Origin: Dendrobium chrysotoxum
Lineage: Eukaryota; Streptophyta; Magnoliopsida; Asparagales; Orchidaceae
Length of the DNA stretch: 64,000 nt
Assembly: GCA_019925795.1 (NCBI GenBank)
Contig: CM034313.1
Coordinates: forward strand, 24,540,932-24,604,931
Reading direction: 5' to 3'
In this document: positions 11,279 to 23,800 of the stretch, one piece after another
How positions within the stretch are numbered: position 1 is the first letter of the stretch
Layout: each line of letters begins with the position of its first letter
Translations under genes and position numbers: made by a program
Notes under the pieces: generated by a model
Told to the model about the DNA's origin: nothing
Seen by the model: only the letters and a program-made list of their open reading frames with translations
The model's database searches: none

Positions 11279-11812
11279 TGACTATTTATTTGGGGATCCT
11301 AACACGCAGCATAGTGTTAACCTAAATAAACACTTGAGCACCCTTTGTCTCGCAGGAAAGTTTTGAAATAGGATAAATTTGGAGTTTTGATCTTTTACGT
11401 ATTCATTTAGGGATTTTGATATGTAGCACGATGTCAACCCAAATGAGTATTTAAATGCCCTTTTCCTCATAGGGGGTGTTTTATGGTGGGACAAATTTGG
11501 ACTTTCAATATTTTGAAATATTTATTCGGGTATTTTGGCATGTAGCATGATGTCAACCTGAATAAATATTTAAAATGCCCCCTATCTGGTAGAGGACTTC
11601 GATATAGGGTAAATTTGAAATTTTAGAATTTGGAGCAGTTACTTAGGGATCTTAGCACATAGCATGATGTCAACCTAATTTGATATACCTTGTCTAGTAA
11701 GGAAGAGTTTTTTTAATGGGGGCAATTTTGGAATTTTAAGATTTTAAATATTTATTCAGGGATCTCGGCATGCGACGTGATGTCGACTCAAATAAATATT
11801 TAAGATGCCCTC
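11279..11812. repeat. Tandem array of ~116-bp units, each with an inverted repeat
   Basis: Units start near 11279, 11396, 11516, 11631 and 11746, with spacing 115-120 bp. The best-kept unit (11516) has aaatatttattcggg and, about 26 bases later, cctgaataaatattt, which are near-perfect inverted copies, with the conserved centre tggcatgtagcatgatgtca between them. The array lies directly after the integrase remnant and before the convergent PMD-like gene. Tandem arrays in the 3' untranslated part of Tat-lineage elements are known and can seed satellite DNA; the hairpin nature of these units is my observation. Confidence 0.82.
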
Positions 11813-11889
11813 AATTTTTTTTAAATGCATTCTTGTATTAGAAGAAAATTTCAAAATATGGGTCATAGACATGTCAGTGGATACATTTA

Positions 11890-12420
11890 AAGTACAGAAT
11901 ACTTTAAGTACACCATTATCCCTATGCATGGTATTTCTTTAGGTATCGGCCATTGATCGGAGGTATGGGCCACTAAGCGTCTAGATCGATCAACTAATAG
12001 TCCATTGCTACCAGTATAAAATGGTGTCCAGTCAATGATGGTGGATCTATCAGCCCGATTATATCTGTGCCCCAGCATTTAAATAGTCAGGATGTTACTG
12101 TCATATGTAGTGGATTTGACAGATGATGTATAACATCACTGTAAATCTGACACTCGTGGTACCTCTTAGCATGGTTAATATAATCTACCACCATTATTGG
12201 TCAATAGTAACCCATCCTTTTGATTTTAGCAGCCATTTTAGGACCTGACTGATGTGCAACACAAAGTCCTTCATGAACTTCTGCTACCACTCTATTATCT
12301 TCTTGGTCCCAAAGTTCCTTATCCACATTTAATCAAAAGCTCATTGGTACAGCGTGTTGTTGACAAACACATATTGCAACACCCTTTTTTAGATTTATGC
12401 GGCTAGAGATTTTTCCATCG
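11890..12420 (-). pseudogene. Integrase remnant of the Tat/Ogre-like pol
   Basis: On the minus strand, after a histidine/cysteine-rich but broken zinc-binding stretch, the frame reads CWGTDIIGLIDPPSLTG and then HHFILVAMDY, the start of the Ty3/Gypsy integrase core with the first catalytic Asp (in WGTD). The sequence then loses frame and stops near 11890 before the second Asp and Glu can be found, so the integrase is truncated as well as frameshifted. It follows the second RNase H, as expected for this lineage. Confidence 0.68.
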
Positions 12421-12689
12421 GGAGTATATTTTCTTTGAAGTAGTTGATGAATGGTTATCTCTAATCATCTTCTACTTTAATATCTAAATAATGCCACTAT
12501 GATTCTGAAGGTTGAGTAGCTTTATTTCTCTTTACTACATAATATCCTTATGTATAATTTTCAATAATGATCTGATGGAGAGGTTGAGGGTCAATGAGAA
12601 TTGTATCTTGCTGGCTTGAGGCTAGTACTTCTTCTGCCTTCAAGAATTATAACAGAGCAGGCTCCAAGATCTGGTGGGTGTAAACTTCA

Positions 12690-13140
12690 ATAAATATAGG
12701 CCTCTCCTCATTAGTATTCGTCACTTCCATGGTTAATTTAGCCAAGCAATCTACTGTGGTTTTCTATCCTCGGGGAACTTGAGCTATTTTAACATTTGGC
12801 ACCAGCTTCAGGAGCACAAGAGTTTGCCGGTGGTAATGGGCCAACTTAAGTTTAGAAATCTTGTAAATGCCCAAGACTTGATTTATCACAAGTTGAGAGT
12901 CACTGAAGATTAAGAGATTTTAGATTCTGATGTCGTTTACAATCTCTAATCCAACTATTAAAGCTTCATACTCAGCCTCATTGTTGGTTCAAGGTTCAGT
13001 TAAACTGAATAAAAATCTCATTATACCTCCTTCAAGTGCTATGAAAATGAGGCCAACACTGGCTGGGGCTCTTGCAAGATTTGGAGGTCGAGTAGGTTTA
13101 ATCGATGATGCCCCGTCAAAATACATCTCCCAAAACTGTA
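12690..13140 (-). pseudogene. Second (archaeal-type) RNase H of the Tat lineage
   Basis: The minus strand reads FWEMYFDGASS at about 13100-13135, then NNEAEYEALIVGLEI and LLIFSDSQLVINQVLG. The DGASS, E in EAEYEAL and D in SDSQL are the expected catalytic positions of an RNase H, and this form with 'DG(A/S)S...NNEAEYEAL...DSQLV' is the extra RNase H typical of Tat elements. The rest degrades into stops before integrase. Confidence 0.82.
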
Positions 13141-13620
13141 GCTCTTCTTATTCCTATACTTGCATAATTTGTTCATCGGGCAAATCATTATTGAGTGGAG
13201 AGTTTGCTGGAATTGGATGTGTAGCAAGGAAATCCATAAAAGAATGTCCCTTTACCTCCTTTTATGGCATATACGTGATATCAAACTGTAGTAATATCAC
13301 TGCCCACCTGGCTAAATGACCTATCAATGCTGGTCTTATCATCAAGAACTTTAACGGATCGATCTTTGATATCATTATGATTTTTTGAGAGAGCATGCAC
13401 TAGCAGAGTTTCTGAACTATGAAAATCAATGCCAGAAAATGCTTCTTAATTAGAGAATACTACACTTCTGCTCCGATTAATCTCTGACTGATGTAGTAGA
13501 GTGCATTTTCTTTTTCCTCTTCATTATGCTAGGCCAATAATGCTCCGAGGGACTCTTCTAGTGCTGCTATGTACAATATACGAGGCTTTCCCAGAGTTGG
13601 TGCCGCAAGAATAGGCAGAT
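13140..13620 (-). pseudogene. RNase H (first, retroviral-type) of the Tat/Ogre-like pol
   Basis: Between the RT and the second RNase H the minus strand reads, with stops, AALEESLGALLA, ENALYYISQRLIGAEV and later GHLARWAVILLQFDITYMP and FMDFLATHPIPANSPL. This matches the connection/RNase H block found after Ty3/Gypsy RT. The frame is interrupted several times, and the domain is not functional. Confidence 0.72.
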
Positions 13621-14708
13621 TTAACAAGTATATTTTGATATTACCAAAGGCTTCATAGCATTCTCTATCCCATTTGAAGCGGACATCATTCTTCATTAGC
13701 TTTGAAAATTGTTGGCACCTGCCCGAAAGATTTGATATGAATCGTTTGATGAAATCCAGTTATTCTTGTAAGGAGCAAAGTTAATGGAGGTTCCCGAGAG
13801 GCGGCCTCTGCATAATTACCTTGATCTTATTAGGATCAATCTCGATTTACTGGAGGAGACCCTGAAAGCATATTTAAGAGGGTTCATATTCAAATCAAAC
13901 ATTCTGATTCTCTCAAATATAATACTTAGGTTATTTAAATAACCTTTTTGGTTCATGATCTCTTAATGATGAGGTCTTCTATATAGCACTCGACCTTCTG
14001 ATGTATTAATTCATCAAAAATATGCGTTATTGCCTGCTGGTTGGTGGCACCAACATTCTTTAGGCCAAAGGGCATGATCATGTAGCAGAATTTGTCGATG
14101 GGTGTTCTGAATCATGTTTGTTTCTCATCCTTAGGCTCCATCTTGATTTGGTTGTAGCCCAACGGCCCATCCATAAATGAGAATATATCATAGTTAGATG
14201 TGCTATCAACTAGGAGTTTTGATATAGAGAGTAAAATATTATCTTTTGGATACGCCTTATTGAGGTCCCAAAAATCGATACAGATACGAATCTTGCAGGT
14301 ATTCTTCTTCACATGGACAATATTGGGGATTCAATCAGCATAATTTTCTTTAAGAATGAAGCCCACTTCTATGAGCTTTTACATCTCTGTAATCACCTAT
14401 TCTTCAATCTCCAATCTCATTCTCCTTGGAGCTTGTTTGACGGGTATTGCATCTGCTTTAATGGCCAATCTGTAAATTTCCATATCAGGGGATAAGCCAG
14501 GCATCCCAGTGTATGTATAGTAAAAGTAGTCCCTTGATTTACAAAGGAGCTCCTTTATTTCTTGCACTTGCTCTTCAAGCAAAAGGGCAGTGATGAAAAT
14601 TGAGTGAGGATCTTCTTTAGTCTGATAGGATATAGTTGAAAAGCAATGGGATTTCTTGAATGATTCTTTAAGGTGTCGACCATTGAGAATATTATCTGTA
14701 GGGGCCAT
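13620..14708 (-). pseudogene. Reverse transcriptase of the Tat/Ogre-like pol
   Basis: The frame starts near 14708 and reads DYFYYTYTGMPGLSPDMEIY, KADAIPVKQAPRRMRLEIEE, then IRICIDFWDLNKAYPKDN, FMDGPLGYNQIKM and MIMPFGLKNVGATNQQAITH, which are consecutive Ty3/Gypsy RT blocks. The catalytic box reads YIEDLI instead of the usual Y-V/I-D-D, so one catalytic Asp is lost. Stops occur between blocks (after EEQVITEM, after EKQT). No protease is visible upstream. Confidence 0.85.
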
Positions 14709-14835
14709 CTTTGGGACCTACTTTTGATGAATTTCTTTAATGGTGGATCTCTAGGTGTACACACTAGATGTCACACCATTCTTTTATATATATAGTTTTC
14801 TCTGGAGATGTTAGTCTCCATATTTATTTTCCCTT

Positions 14836-15070
14836 ATGTCAGGACCTTTCGGTGGTGGATTCTTGAAAATACGTCTAAGTGTCACGCCCCATGCTAACCA
14901 TACATATCTTAATTTTTTTTTCTCTTCCATCATAATAGTTGGTTACTTTTCTCTCTATCGGGACCTTTTAGTGGCGGATCCCTAAATATGCAGTTTAGGT
15001 GTCGCACCCCAATGTTCACCCTATGGAGTTATTCTTCTTTTTCTTTTCTTCACCATGGCAGGTTATAATC
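14836..15070. repeat. Two-unit ~118-bp tandem repeat in the leader region
   Basis: Unit 1 (about 14836-14950) and unit 2 (about 14951-15068) share ggacctttYgGtggYggat, cctaaatatgca-like, gtgtcRcRccccaatg-like and catcataatagttggttac / caccatggcaggttataat segments. A third partial unit may start at 15070. They lie between the gag-like remnant and RT. I see no gene in them. Confidence 0.6.
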
Positions 15071-15269
15071 TTTCCCTTAGTGGGGCTTTTCTGGCCTCAA
15101 CTATTAAAAACTATTGGTACTTCTTTTTCTTCGACCCTTTCTCTTTCATGGTCTTTAAGACCCAATAAACTTGGGTTGATAGTGTTTCAGGCTCTTTCTT
15201 CTTTAGAGGGACTGAGGCTTCGGGCTGTTGATCTCCTCAAGACTTTTTTAGCTCCCCGTTGGAGCTATT

Positions 15270-15650
15270 TCTCTTGACCAATTTTACACTAGCAAACCCA
15301 TTCCAGGTGAGAATGGTTGCCTCTGGCTCCTTAGCTGGCAGGTTGGAGGGATGGATCAATAGCTGTTGTTGAGCTCGAAGCTCAGCATTTTTCTTCCTCC
15401 TCTACCTTCTTATAGGTCTTCCTCCATATGAGGAGGCCTTAGCAATGTTCTTCCCAGGTGTAGATAACCTAATAGGCAGAGTGGTGTTGTTTGTAGTCAC
15501 CACAGAAATCCTCTCACCAGTCATAATTCTCTTGGTGGGTGGGGCCTCCAGCTATGAAAGCCGTTTGAATATAGAGATCCTCCTTCGAGGATTTTTAGCA
15601 CTAGCAGTAGTCCGTGATGCTGGCATGTGCATCTAATACATAACAGTTTT
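15270..15650 (-). pseudogene. Possible gag remnant of the Tat/Ogre-like element
   Basis: Between PBS and RT there is only about 1.2 kb, much less than a full gag plus protease. The minus strand here has a basic, serine-rich reading (MPASRTTASAKNPRRRISIF and later MTGERISVVTTNN) followed by an Ala/Glu-rich stretch, which suits the N-terminal part of a plant Gypsy gag, but no zinc knuckle or capsid block can be recognised. Most of gag and all of the protease appear to be deleted. The call rests mainly on position. Confidence 0.3.
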
Positions 15651-15911
15651 AGCAAAATAAGACCTCTTGATAGGCCCTTTAGAGTCCATGCCATGCGCAG
15701 AGACGGCGATAGCCTTTGTAGTTACTGTAGAGAAATTGAGACTACCAAACTGAATGGTAGCTTCAATATTTCCAGTTTTAATGATAACATTTTCCGACTG
15801 GATCCTAGCTCCTTGTCCCAATTATACAAATATCGGAGTATTTTATAGATCCATTCATTAGCTACCACGATAATACTGAGATGACTAACCAAAGATGAAA
15901 AAAAAAACCAA

Positions 15912-15929
15912 TCCTGAGTGGAGTTGCCA
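15912..15929 (-). other. Primer binding site of the Tat/Ogre-like element
   Basis: On the minus strand, six bases after the 5' LTR end, the sequence reads TGGCAACTCCACTCAGGA, starting with TGG (complement of the tRNA CCA end). The form TGGCGACTCC... is usual for Tat-type elements, so one CpG to CpA change is likely. It fixes the element orientation and the LTR boundary at 15936. Confidence 0.75.
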
Positions 15930-16867
15930 GAAATTTGAGGGCTCCAAAATTTAGCCCCAGCCTCCCCCATCACTTTTTTGGGGAGTTTTAACAGATTAAG
16001 TTCCAGGGTCAATTTTAAGAAGACAGATGAATTTGTAGATAAGACACTACCCAGATATTTTGCCATTATTTTTTGAGGACTTTATGATCTAAGTTCTTGT
16101 TTCCTATAGGCTCAAGCCCCTATAGTTAATTACCCCTCTCACTCACGAGAGAGAACTTTCTATTAAGGCTCATCATCAATCAGATATATATAAAATACAT
16201 GGTATCTAGCATATAGTAGTAGTATGGGTTGGTATATTTAAAGGGTTTGAGAATTTGGTATTTAAAATTTAAGATTTCATCATCTTCCACTTAAAGCAGA
16301 GGGTGGGGGAATGGATAATGGACCTGATCAAGATCCCATGGTTTTGTCATCCCAGGCTATCGTGTTCCCTGGTCTACCTCATTAGGGGAGGTAGTCAACC
16401 CAACTTGGCAAAAGGATCCTTATTGGTAGCCATGGGTAGTTTCATCTAAGGGAACCTTATAGACCTGGGGTAAATATTTGTCTAAGGGGACAAATTTGAA
16501 TCCACCTTAGCTAACAGAGGGCCTTGTGCCCTATCAATTATATCCTACTAATTCATATTTTAAGGATTTGATGCCACTAAGGAACGTATTGGCTTTTGCC
16601 ATAACCGTTATCTTGTGGTGCCATTTAGTAGTAAAACAACTAGGTTCAGAGGGCCCCGGTTCATAACTGTTTACCTATAGTGCTATTTGGTAGCGAAACT
16701 GTTGGTTAGAGGACATGTACCGTATCCTTACTAGCAGGAGACTATTTTGAGGATGAATCTTAGTGATATTTTTGACTAGGCATTAGCTCTATGTGAGTTG
16801 AAGTAAATTTCAATTTGTCCACTCAACAAATTGTTGCAGAGGATGGATGGATTTTTCTTTAAGTGAA

Positions 16868-17235
16868 TTGATAGATTATTTCATTTTTAAATATTTCAAA
16901 TTTTGGTATTTTTGGATTTTCTTGGAGTTTTGGATTTCATGGGCGTTAGGGTAAAATATTGGATATTTGGGATTGACCCCTCTGGTTGAGATTAGCATTC
17001 AACAGAGCCATCATTGGGGTGTATGGGATTATTTAAAAAATATCAAAATTTTGGTGGAAGTTTGAGGGGATTTAAATCTTGGTGGACATTTGCATCTTGT
17101 TGGTTGAACCCTATCGACTCTGTTGAGCTATCAATAGAGGATCGAGTTTCATAGGTTTTGTGCCTTTGTGAGTGAATTTTCTTGACTGAAGGCCTGGAAG
17201 GCCTAATATAAATGTATAACATAAATATCCCGATC
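16868..17235. other. LTR segment present in this copy only (~370 bp)
   Basis: Around 665 of the left LTR the sequence passes from ttttaagtgatc directly to ctcatgaccatatatttattt, whereas here about 370 bp lie between tttaagtgaa and cctcacgactgtatatttattt. The extra segment has repeated 'ttttgg.tatttt' phrases, no target duplication and no coding signs. It could be a deletion in the left LTR (short shared ga/gatc at the junction) or an insertion here. Confidence 0.65.
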
Positions 17236-19088
17236 AACCTCACGACTGTATATTTATTTAATGGTTCAAACCATGTCGACTCCTATCTACTAGCATAGAA
17301 GGATCGGGCTCGAAGTTGGGTTCATTTATTAACCCGCACAGTATCCCTAGACTTCACGTGTGTACCCATAACACGCTCATCGGGGACCATGCGGGTTTTG
17401 TGATTATACATAACCCTTTGTGTACCTATGTGTATATATATTACAATGCATATGCAGGGGCATTTTGGTCAATTGACAGGTCTCCTGCAGTACCCCATCG
17501 AAACTTATGTCAGTCATATAGCCTTGATAGTTGTGTAGGTGGTACGTTAGATGCATGACCACTATTTATCAAGAAGTTCGCAAGCCTCAATAATTTTATC
17601 CAACTCAATGTTCAGAACCTAGTTGGATTGAGACTGACTCACTCCTTTAAAAATAATGATTTGATCTGGCTTTCTCTTCTCATTACTCATATATAAATCA
17701 ACAAGCAACTTCCTAGTTATGCCATCATCATTATTTTCTAGTGTTAACTTAAATAAAGAATCAATCATTTCGACTTTGGATGACTACATCTTTACTCATT
17801 CCTTATACTTCAGAATCAGGGACCACCGCTTCAAATTGACAACTATAGTAATTGAAGGCAGATCCGACTATCCAGGAAAGCTATGCAACATATTCATCCC
17901 TAAGATAATTGTTGTGGTTCTTGGATGATTAGAATAGTAGGTGTATTATCTTTTTGTAATTGTGAGTTCAGGTTACTAAACTTTGCATTAATCTTTAACA
18001 TCACATTTGCCAAATATTGATCATGAACTCTGGTTAGTGCCATGCATTGTGTGTTGGCATTCATTTGGATGCATTCACTTTTGTTGCATGTTGAATTATT
18101 TTGGCTGCAACCGACACGTTGACTGTAGCATCGGTCTCTTGCAGTGTCATTGAACCCTTTTACTTGTGGAGAATAAAAGTGTTTGATTAGTGAATTGTCG
18201 CATTTACTTGCATATCTTTTGATATTTACATGGACAGATGTGTATATTTACGAGATAGTCGATGTCGATTATAGGAAGATTTTAGGATTTGTAACCTGGC
18301 TACTATCGTTATTCATGAAAGAACCAGTACACTTATTTGTCGATTGATCATTGCCACCTATGTGTATACTGTCCTTCATACGAAGGGTCTTCCATCATTG
18401 CTTGCAAGTATCCATCTTTCATACACATGCTGGTTGTACATTTCTTGTTGTCACCCCCAAAGAACTCTCCATGTATAATATAACTTTTCCATCACATTCT
18501 CATTTGATCCATGATGCGAGTGACAATATTAGTGCTATTGTTGATTGAAATTTGCACTTCGACTGGTCTGACTTTCATGCATCAGTTACAACACCCATTA
18601 GAGATCTTGCATTGTAGCTCATAGGCAAGTTTCCACACTCTTTACAAATTCTGTTGATCATTACTTGATGATGCATCATGTCTAATGTTGTAAATGACCC
18701 ATTATAATATGATGGCCCCCTCCCCATACCATGACTTTGGTATAAAACCATATTCTTCATACTCTTCTTATTACTTGTAATCAAATCACACTTGCAAGTT
18801 CTTTGCAATGAACTTGATATCAAACTCATTGATCTCTTCTCTCCGATTGAAATAATTGCTATAGGTTGTTGCTTTTTCTCACATAAATTTCATGTTCACA
18901 CTTGTAATGAATTTGCATATGAGCCTTTGCTTGCTTTTATGAAATTGAGATGAAGCACTTATGATGATTATTAATCTAGCACTTATGCTGATTCTCTAAT
19001 ATCCCATTAGAACTTTGTATTATTATTCAAATAAAGCTTCTCATTACTCATTCATTTTTAATTATGTTCAAGCTCAAGTTATGCTCAT

Positions 19089-20890
19089 ATTTTTTTAGGG
19101 GAAACCCACATAAGGGGACTATGCATTAATTAAAAAGAAAGATTATAAGGTCCTTAAAGGGGTCCTTCAACTCATTACTGCTCGACTGAGCTACAAAAAA
19201 AATCAAAGAAAAACCTAAGAGCTGATGGTCCCCTATACTACAATATACAAAAATCCCTAATAACATTCTAGGGCTGCAAGTAGATAGCTCCCAAAAAAGG
19301 AAGACCATAAAGTAGACTTTCGGCATGCACTTCTTACAAAAATTAATCAACTTGTCCACAAAATCTTCTGTCCAAAGAACCTGCAAGAAGTAAAGACTGC
19401 AAAGATAGAACAAGCAAAGCAACACATGATTGTAACTATATAAATATTGAGTCCAATTAGACAAACAAAAGATAGGTGTAGAGCACACCTTCAGCATCAT
19501 TGAAGAATAACCTGAACCAAAATAAGAGTATAAATGGAGTGTGATTATCCATAATTAAAATCCAAGCTACAGCAACAACATTATAAGCAGTATCAGGATC
19601 AAAAGGAAGGAACCCATCTAGAAGGAAGAAAATCCAACCAACTGTCCTCTACATCAAGTAAGCAACACAAAGCCAATGGACAACTAGCCCCGATTCCCAA
19701 TCCCACCAACCAAAGGTACTATTAATATCAATATAACACACCCTAACATTTAAAAATTGATTGTAAGAAACATCAAAGTTAATAGCTAAAGTGATCCAAA
19801 TAGCTGTGGTAGTCCTCCATAGCAAAAAACCAATACAGAACTAAGACACAATCAACCACGGGTCCCAATCCCACCAAACAACAATGCATTTAATATCAGT
19901 ATCCCTCACCTTAATAGTAAAATAAAGATTGAAACAACCATCATCCAAAGGGCAATCAACATAGCAGCCATAGTCCCTAATAAAAATATCTCTCAAAATA
20001 GTATAGATACACCACAAGAAGGAGGAAAACCAATCCAAAAAATCAGATATGAAAATAATTGGGTTAGTAGAGCCCAGGAAAGTAGTAACTGTAGTGTTAT
20101 TTTGATGAGACCCCAAACGCCACTCCATTCTCCTCCCCTACGGATTCTTGCTTTCCCAAAATATGCATAGGACGATAGACGTGGAAACAACATATCGGCA
20201 AATGGCGAGAACATCTATGATAATAACCACAACATTGTAAATTCTAGGCCACATTCATGAAAATCTAGGAAAAGGAGCATAAAGAATGAAAAGATCATTA
20301 AGCAGTAGGAAATTCCAACCACACCAAAGAGACCACTCAGAATCCAAACTAGTATGATCGTCCATACCAACAGACTTTAACGTAAGGTCAAGGATCAAAC
20401 ACTTCTTACGAATTAAGTAAACCTAGGGAGAAGAGCAACAATTGAGGATCAAATCAGGATACTAACAGATCCAATCATAGCTCAAACCCAAACCATTAAT
20501 ATCGATTACAGCTCTAAAATCTGACACATGAAGAACAAGCAATAATTTCATTTCACTAAGATCAAAACCAATACATAAATAACAATTTAACACAACCAAC
20601 TAGTGCACAAAGAAGATCTTGTTTCCATCAAAATAGAAACCCTTCCAGCCACAACAATGATAAATACAAGGTAATGGTTCAACCAAAGTGTATGGCAACA
20701 CAAAACATTAGGAAAAAATCTCTGCCAAAATGAAAAACAAGTAAAGTAATAAAGTAGCAATCACAAAAATCCATAGCAGAAGAAGTAATAGAAAAAAAAC
20801 ATCAACCCAACAACCGAAATCAGAAGACAGGAAGCAAAATAACAACCCCCATAGAAAAAGCAATCTAATTAAAATGAATATAAGGGAGGC
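19089..20890 (-). other. Long 3' tail of the LINE with diverged internal repeats
   Basis: About 1.8 kb follow the RNase H region. On the minus strand the sequence is T- and G-rich, so all readings are hydrophobic with many Trp (for example VVWWDWDPWLIVS near 19850 and WWDWESGLVVHWL near 19690). Blocks such as (c/t)ccYgRttcccaatcccacca at about 19690 and 19860 recur at about 170 bp, showing degenerate internal repetition. I recognise no domain. It may be an untranslated region; an ORF cannot be defended because of stops and frame changes. Confidence 0.5.
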
Positions 20891-23800
20891 CAATACAATC
20901 TAATCTAGCCAACCCTTTAATCTCCCTAGGTAGCGAAAGCTCAAAAAATTCAATGAAACCCGATAAAGTGCACCCCATTTTAGCAATGGAATTAGCAACA
21001 ACATTACCTTACTACATAATATGAATAATAGAATAAGAAATAAAGGATATCCAATGTTTAATATCTCTTAATATATAAAAATTATGAAAGTTGGAAGAAT
21101 GGTTGCCATCAAGATAGTAAATTAAGAGTATAGCATCCACTTATATCCAAATATTAGTGATACCTAAGGAAATACAAAGTTGAATACCATAAAAAAGATT
21201 CTCCATTTTAGCTTTAATAGTAGTTTTAGCAGTAGAATGACCTGCAAAAGCAACAATCACAGAACCATTACAATCCCTAATAGTACCACCCCAACCAGCA
21301 TTCAAATTATTCCAAGAATCATTAGTATTAAGCTTAAAACTACCCTCCAAATGTTTCTTATAATAAAAAATTCTGTCTTTTAAACCAGGAGAATGAGACC
21401 GAAAATTCCAACCAAACTCCCAGGCTATATGTAGACAACCTTTAAAGGTTTTAGCCTTAACTAAATTAGCAGCATACAGCTGATAAATTTTATTCTTAAC
21501 TTTAGAAATAACACTAAAGGCATTCATTTTAATTCCCTCATGCTTATACTTGTTTCTACTACTCCATAAAAACCAACAAATATTGATAGGGAGGATATTT
21601 CTAATATGACCTTTAATAGGAATGAACCACTCTTTAAACAAATTGATAATAGAGTTATACCGAGTAGTAGAATGCATATTAAACACATTACGAAAGTGTA
21701 TCCAAACTTTCCTGGCAATTGGACCTTGAATGAACACATGATTCATATTTTTAATATGATAACAACATTGACATTTAGAGACAATGTAAAAAAACTTTCC
21801 ATAATAAAATATGAAAGTTCAATAGGGATGTTAAGCCCTTATGAACTAGTCCCGAGGCTAACCAAGAGGGGGGGGGGGGGGTGAATTGGTAGTTTTTAAA
21901 AATTCGAGAGCAAAACAATGATTTAGAAAATCTTTTTGAATGTTCTAAAACTTTTACAGTTATGTGATGATGTGCAGATATTCAACGATAACAGAAAAAT
22001 AATCACAATCACACAATCATCAACGAAAAAGTAAATGTGAAAAATAATCAGAAAGAACACACCAGATTTTATAGTGGTTCGGTCAACTTGACCTACGTCC
22101 ACTCCCCGGAGCCTCCCCTCTAGGTATTACACTAACACTAAGTGACTCTCCTTCCGCTCCCACAGCAAGGCGGAGAAGCCTATACAAAAACTCCTTTCCA
22201 CCAACCCGATGAGGCAGAGAACCTAAACTCCTTTCGCTTCCTCCTGAAGTAGGCAGAGAACCTAGACTCCTTTCACTTCCTCTTGAAGCAGGCAGAGAAC
22301 CTGGACTCCTTTCGCTTCCTCCTGAAGCAGTCAAAGAACCTAGATCTTTTTGCAAACGATCCTCCCACAAAGACACCGACAAGATAAGAGACGACGAATA
22401 GAGAAGATGACTCAGATCCTTTCTTGGAGCAACCTTTGTGAATCCCTCACAAACTCTCCCTCATAAGATCCTCTCTCTCTCCCAAGCTCTCTCTCTCTCT
22501 CTCTCAAGGTTTTCTCTAGAAAGGAAAGTGGCAAAAGATTTTTCTTGTTGGAAGAAAAAGATCTTAAATAGGAGGGCTCAAAAATTTCCCTAAATCTCAA
22601 TAGGTCATCAAAGATCGTCCAGGACGATCGTAGGATCATCCTGTATGATCAGTATAAATTTTCATATTTCAGCCTGGACGATCTGGTTTCTCTGGACGAT
22701 TAGAAGAAAAATTTGATTTGATCGTCCCGTATGATTATGCGATCATCCGGGATGATTAGTGTAAATCAAGAATTTCATCTAGAAGACAGCTCTGGTCGTC
22801 CAAGGGAACTTGGGCTGTACGATCTCAAAATGACTTTTTCATCTAGGACGATACACCTATCGTCCTATATGATTAGTTCAAAAATGACAAAATCATCCTG
22901 CACATAGCTCTGTACGTACAGGTCAGAACATGCTGGATGATTTTAAATGACTTGATCGTCCCGTACGATATGTCTATCATCCGACATGATTAGTTTAAAA
23001 ATGACAAAATCATCCTGTACACAGCTCTAGATGTGCAGGTGATAGGCACTGGACAGTCAGGATTTTTAAACATATCATCTGGTACAATCTCGTGATCGTC
23101 CAGGATGATATGATCAAATCAATTAAATATTAATTACTTTCCTTAATCACCAGACTAATTTAGGCATGATTGTAATGGATCGTCAAGGACGATACACGTA
23201 TCATCCGGGACAATCAGACTAAATCTCTAAAAATAAAAACTTGCTTAACTTAATCTGGCGGCTGAGAATTTCTGATTTAAGCCTCTCATCCTGTACGATA
23301 CACAGATCATTCAGGATGATCTGCTTAATCAGACTGACTTAACTTGGTTGCCCTAATTAGGGTTTCTATTTTCACTGGATCATCCAGGAATATGTGAATA
23401 TCATCCAGGACGGATCTGAATAATAAAATGAACAGAAACTCTAATTCACTAAAACTCTCCCCCTGAGTGTGTGTGTGCAAGGTTACTTAGCTAGGGGATC
23501 CTTTACAGCACATTTGACTCAATAAAGATGAAAATAGTACATTAGACCTGAATTATAAAATAGACTGACTCGATCTTGGGCTGGCTTGAACTTGCAATTG
23601 ATCCTGCAGACCTGAAAGATTAGACAATCAACTAGAAACAGAAATGTTTGCTATCATCAAAATCATAGTCCTTGAAACCCAGATTTGCAACAAAATAGAG
23701 TCCAAAGGCAAGTAATTGTGCAAAATTCTCCATAAGAGAAAAGAGTAAGAGGGAGGTATGCTAGCATGCCAGAAAGTTAAATAAAGAGAATCTTTAGGAA

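Noticed and set aside
15722..16066. Minus-strand open frame overlapping the 5' LTR edge and PBS
   Set aside because: It crosses the LTR-PBS boundary and is not shared with the other LTR; no known domain.
22083..22382. Open frames rich in Gly-Ser or Arg-Lys over LTR hairpin repeats (also 37785-38143, 45889-46119, 61316-61570)
   Set aside because: The 39-bp period is a multiple of three, so a frame open in one unit stays open in the rest on both strands. The pairing of stems explains the sequence better than coding does.
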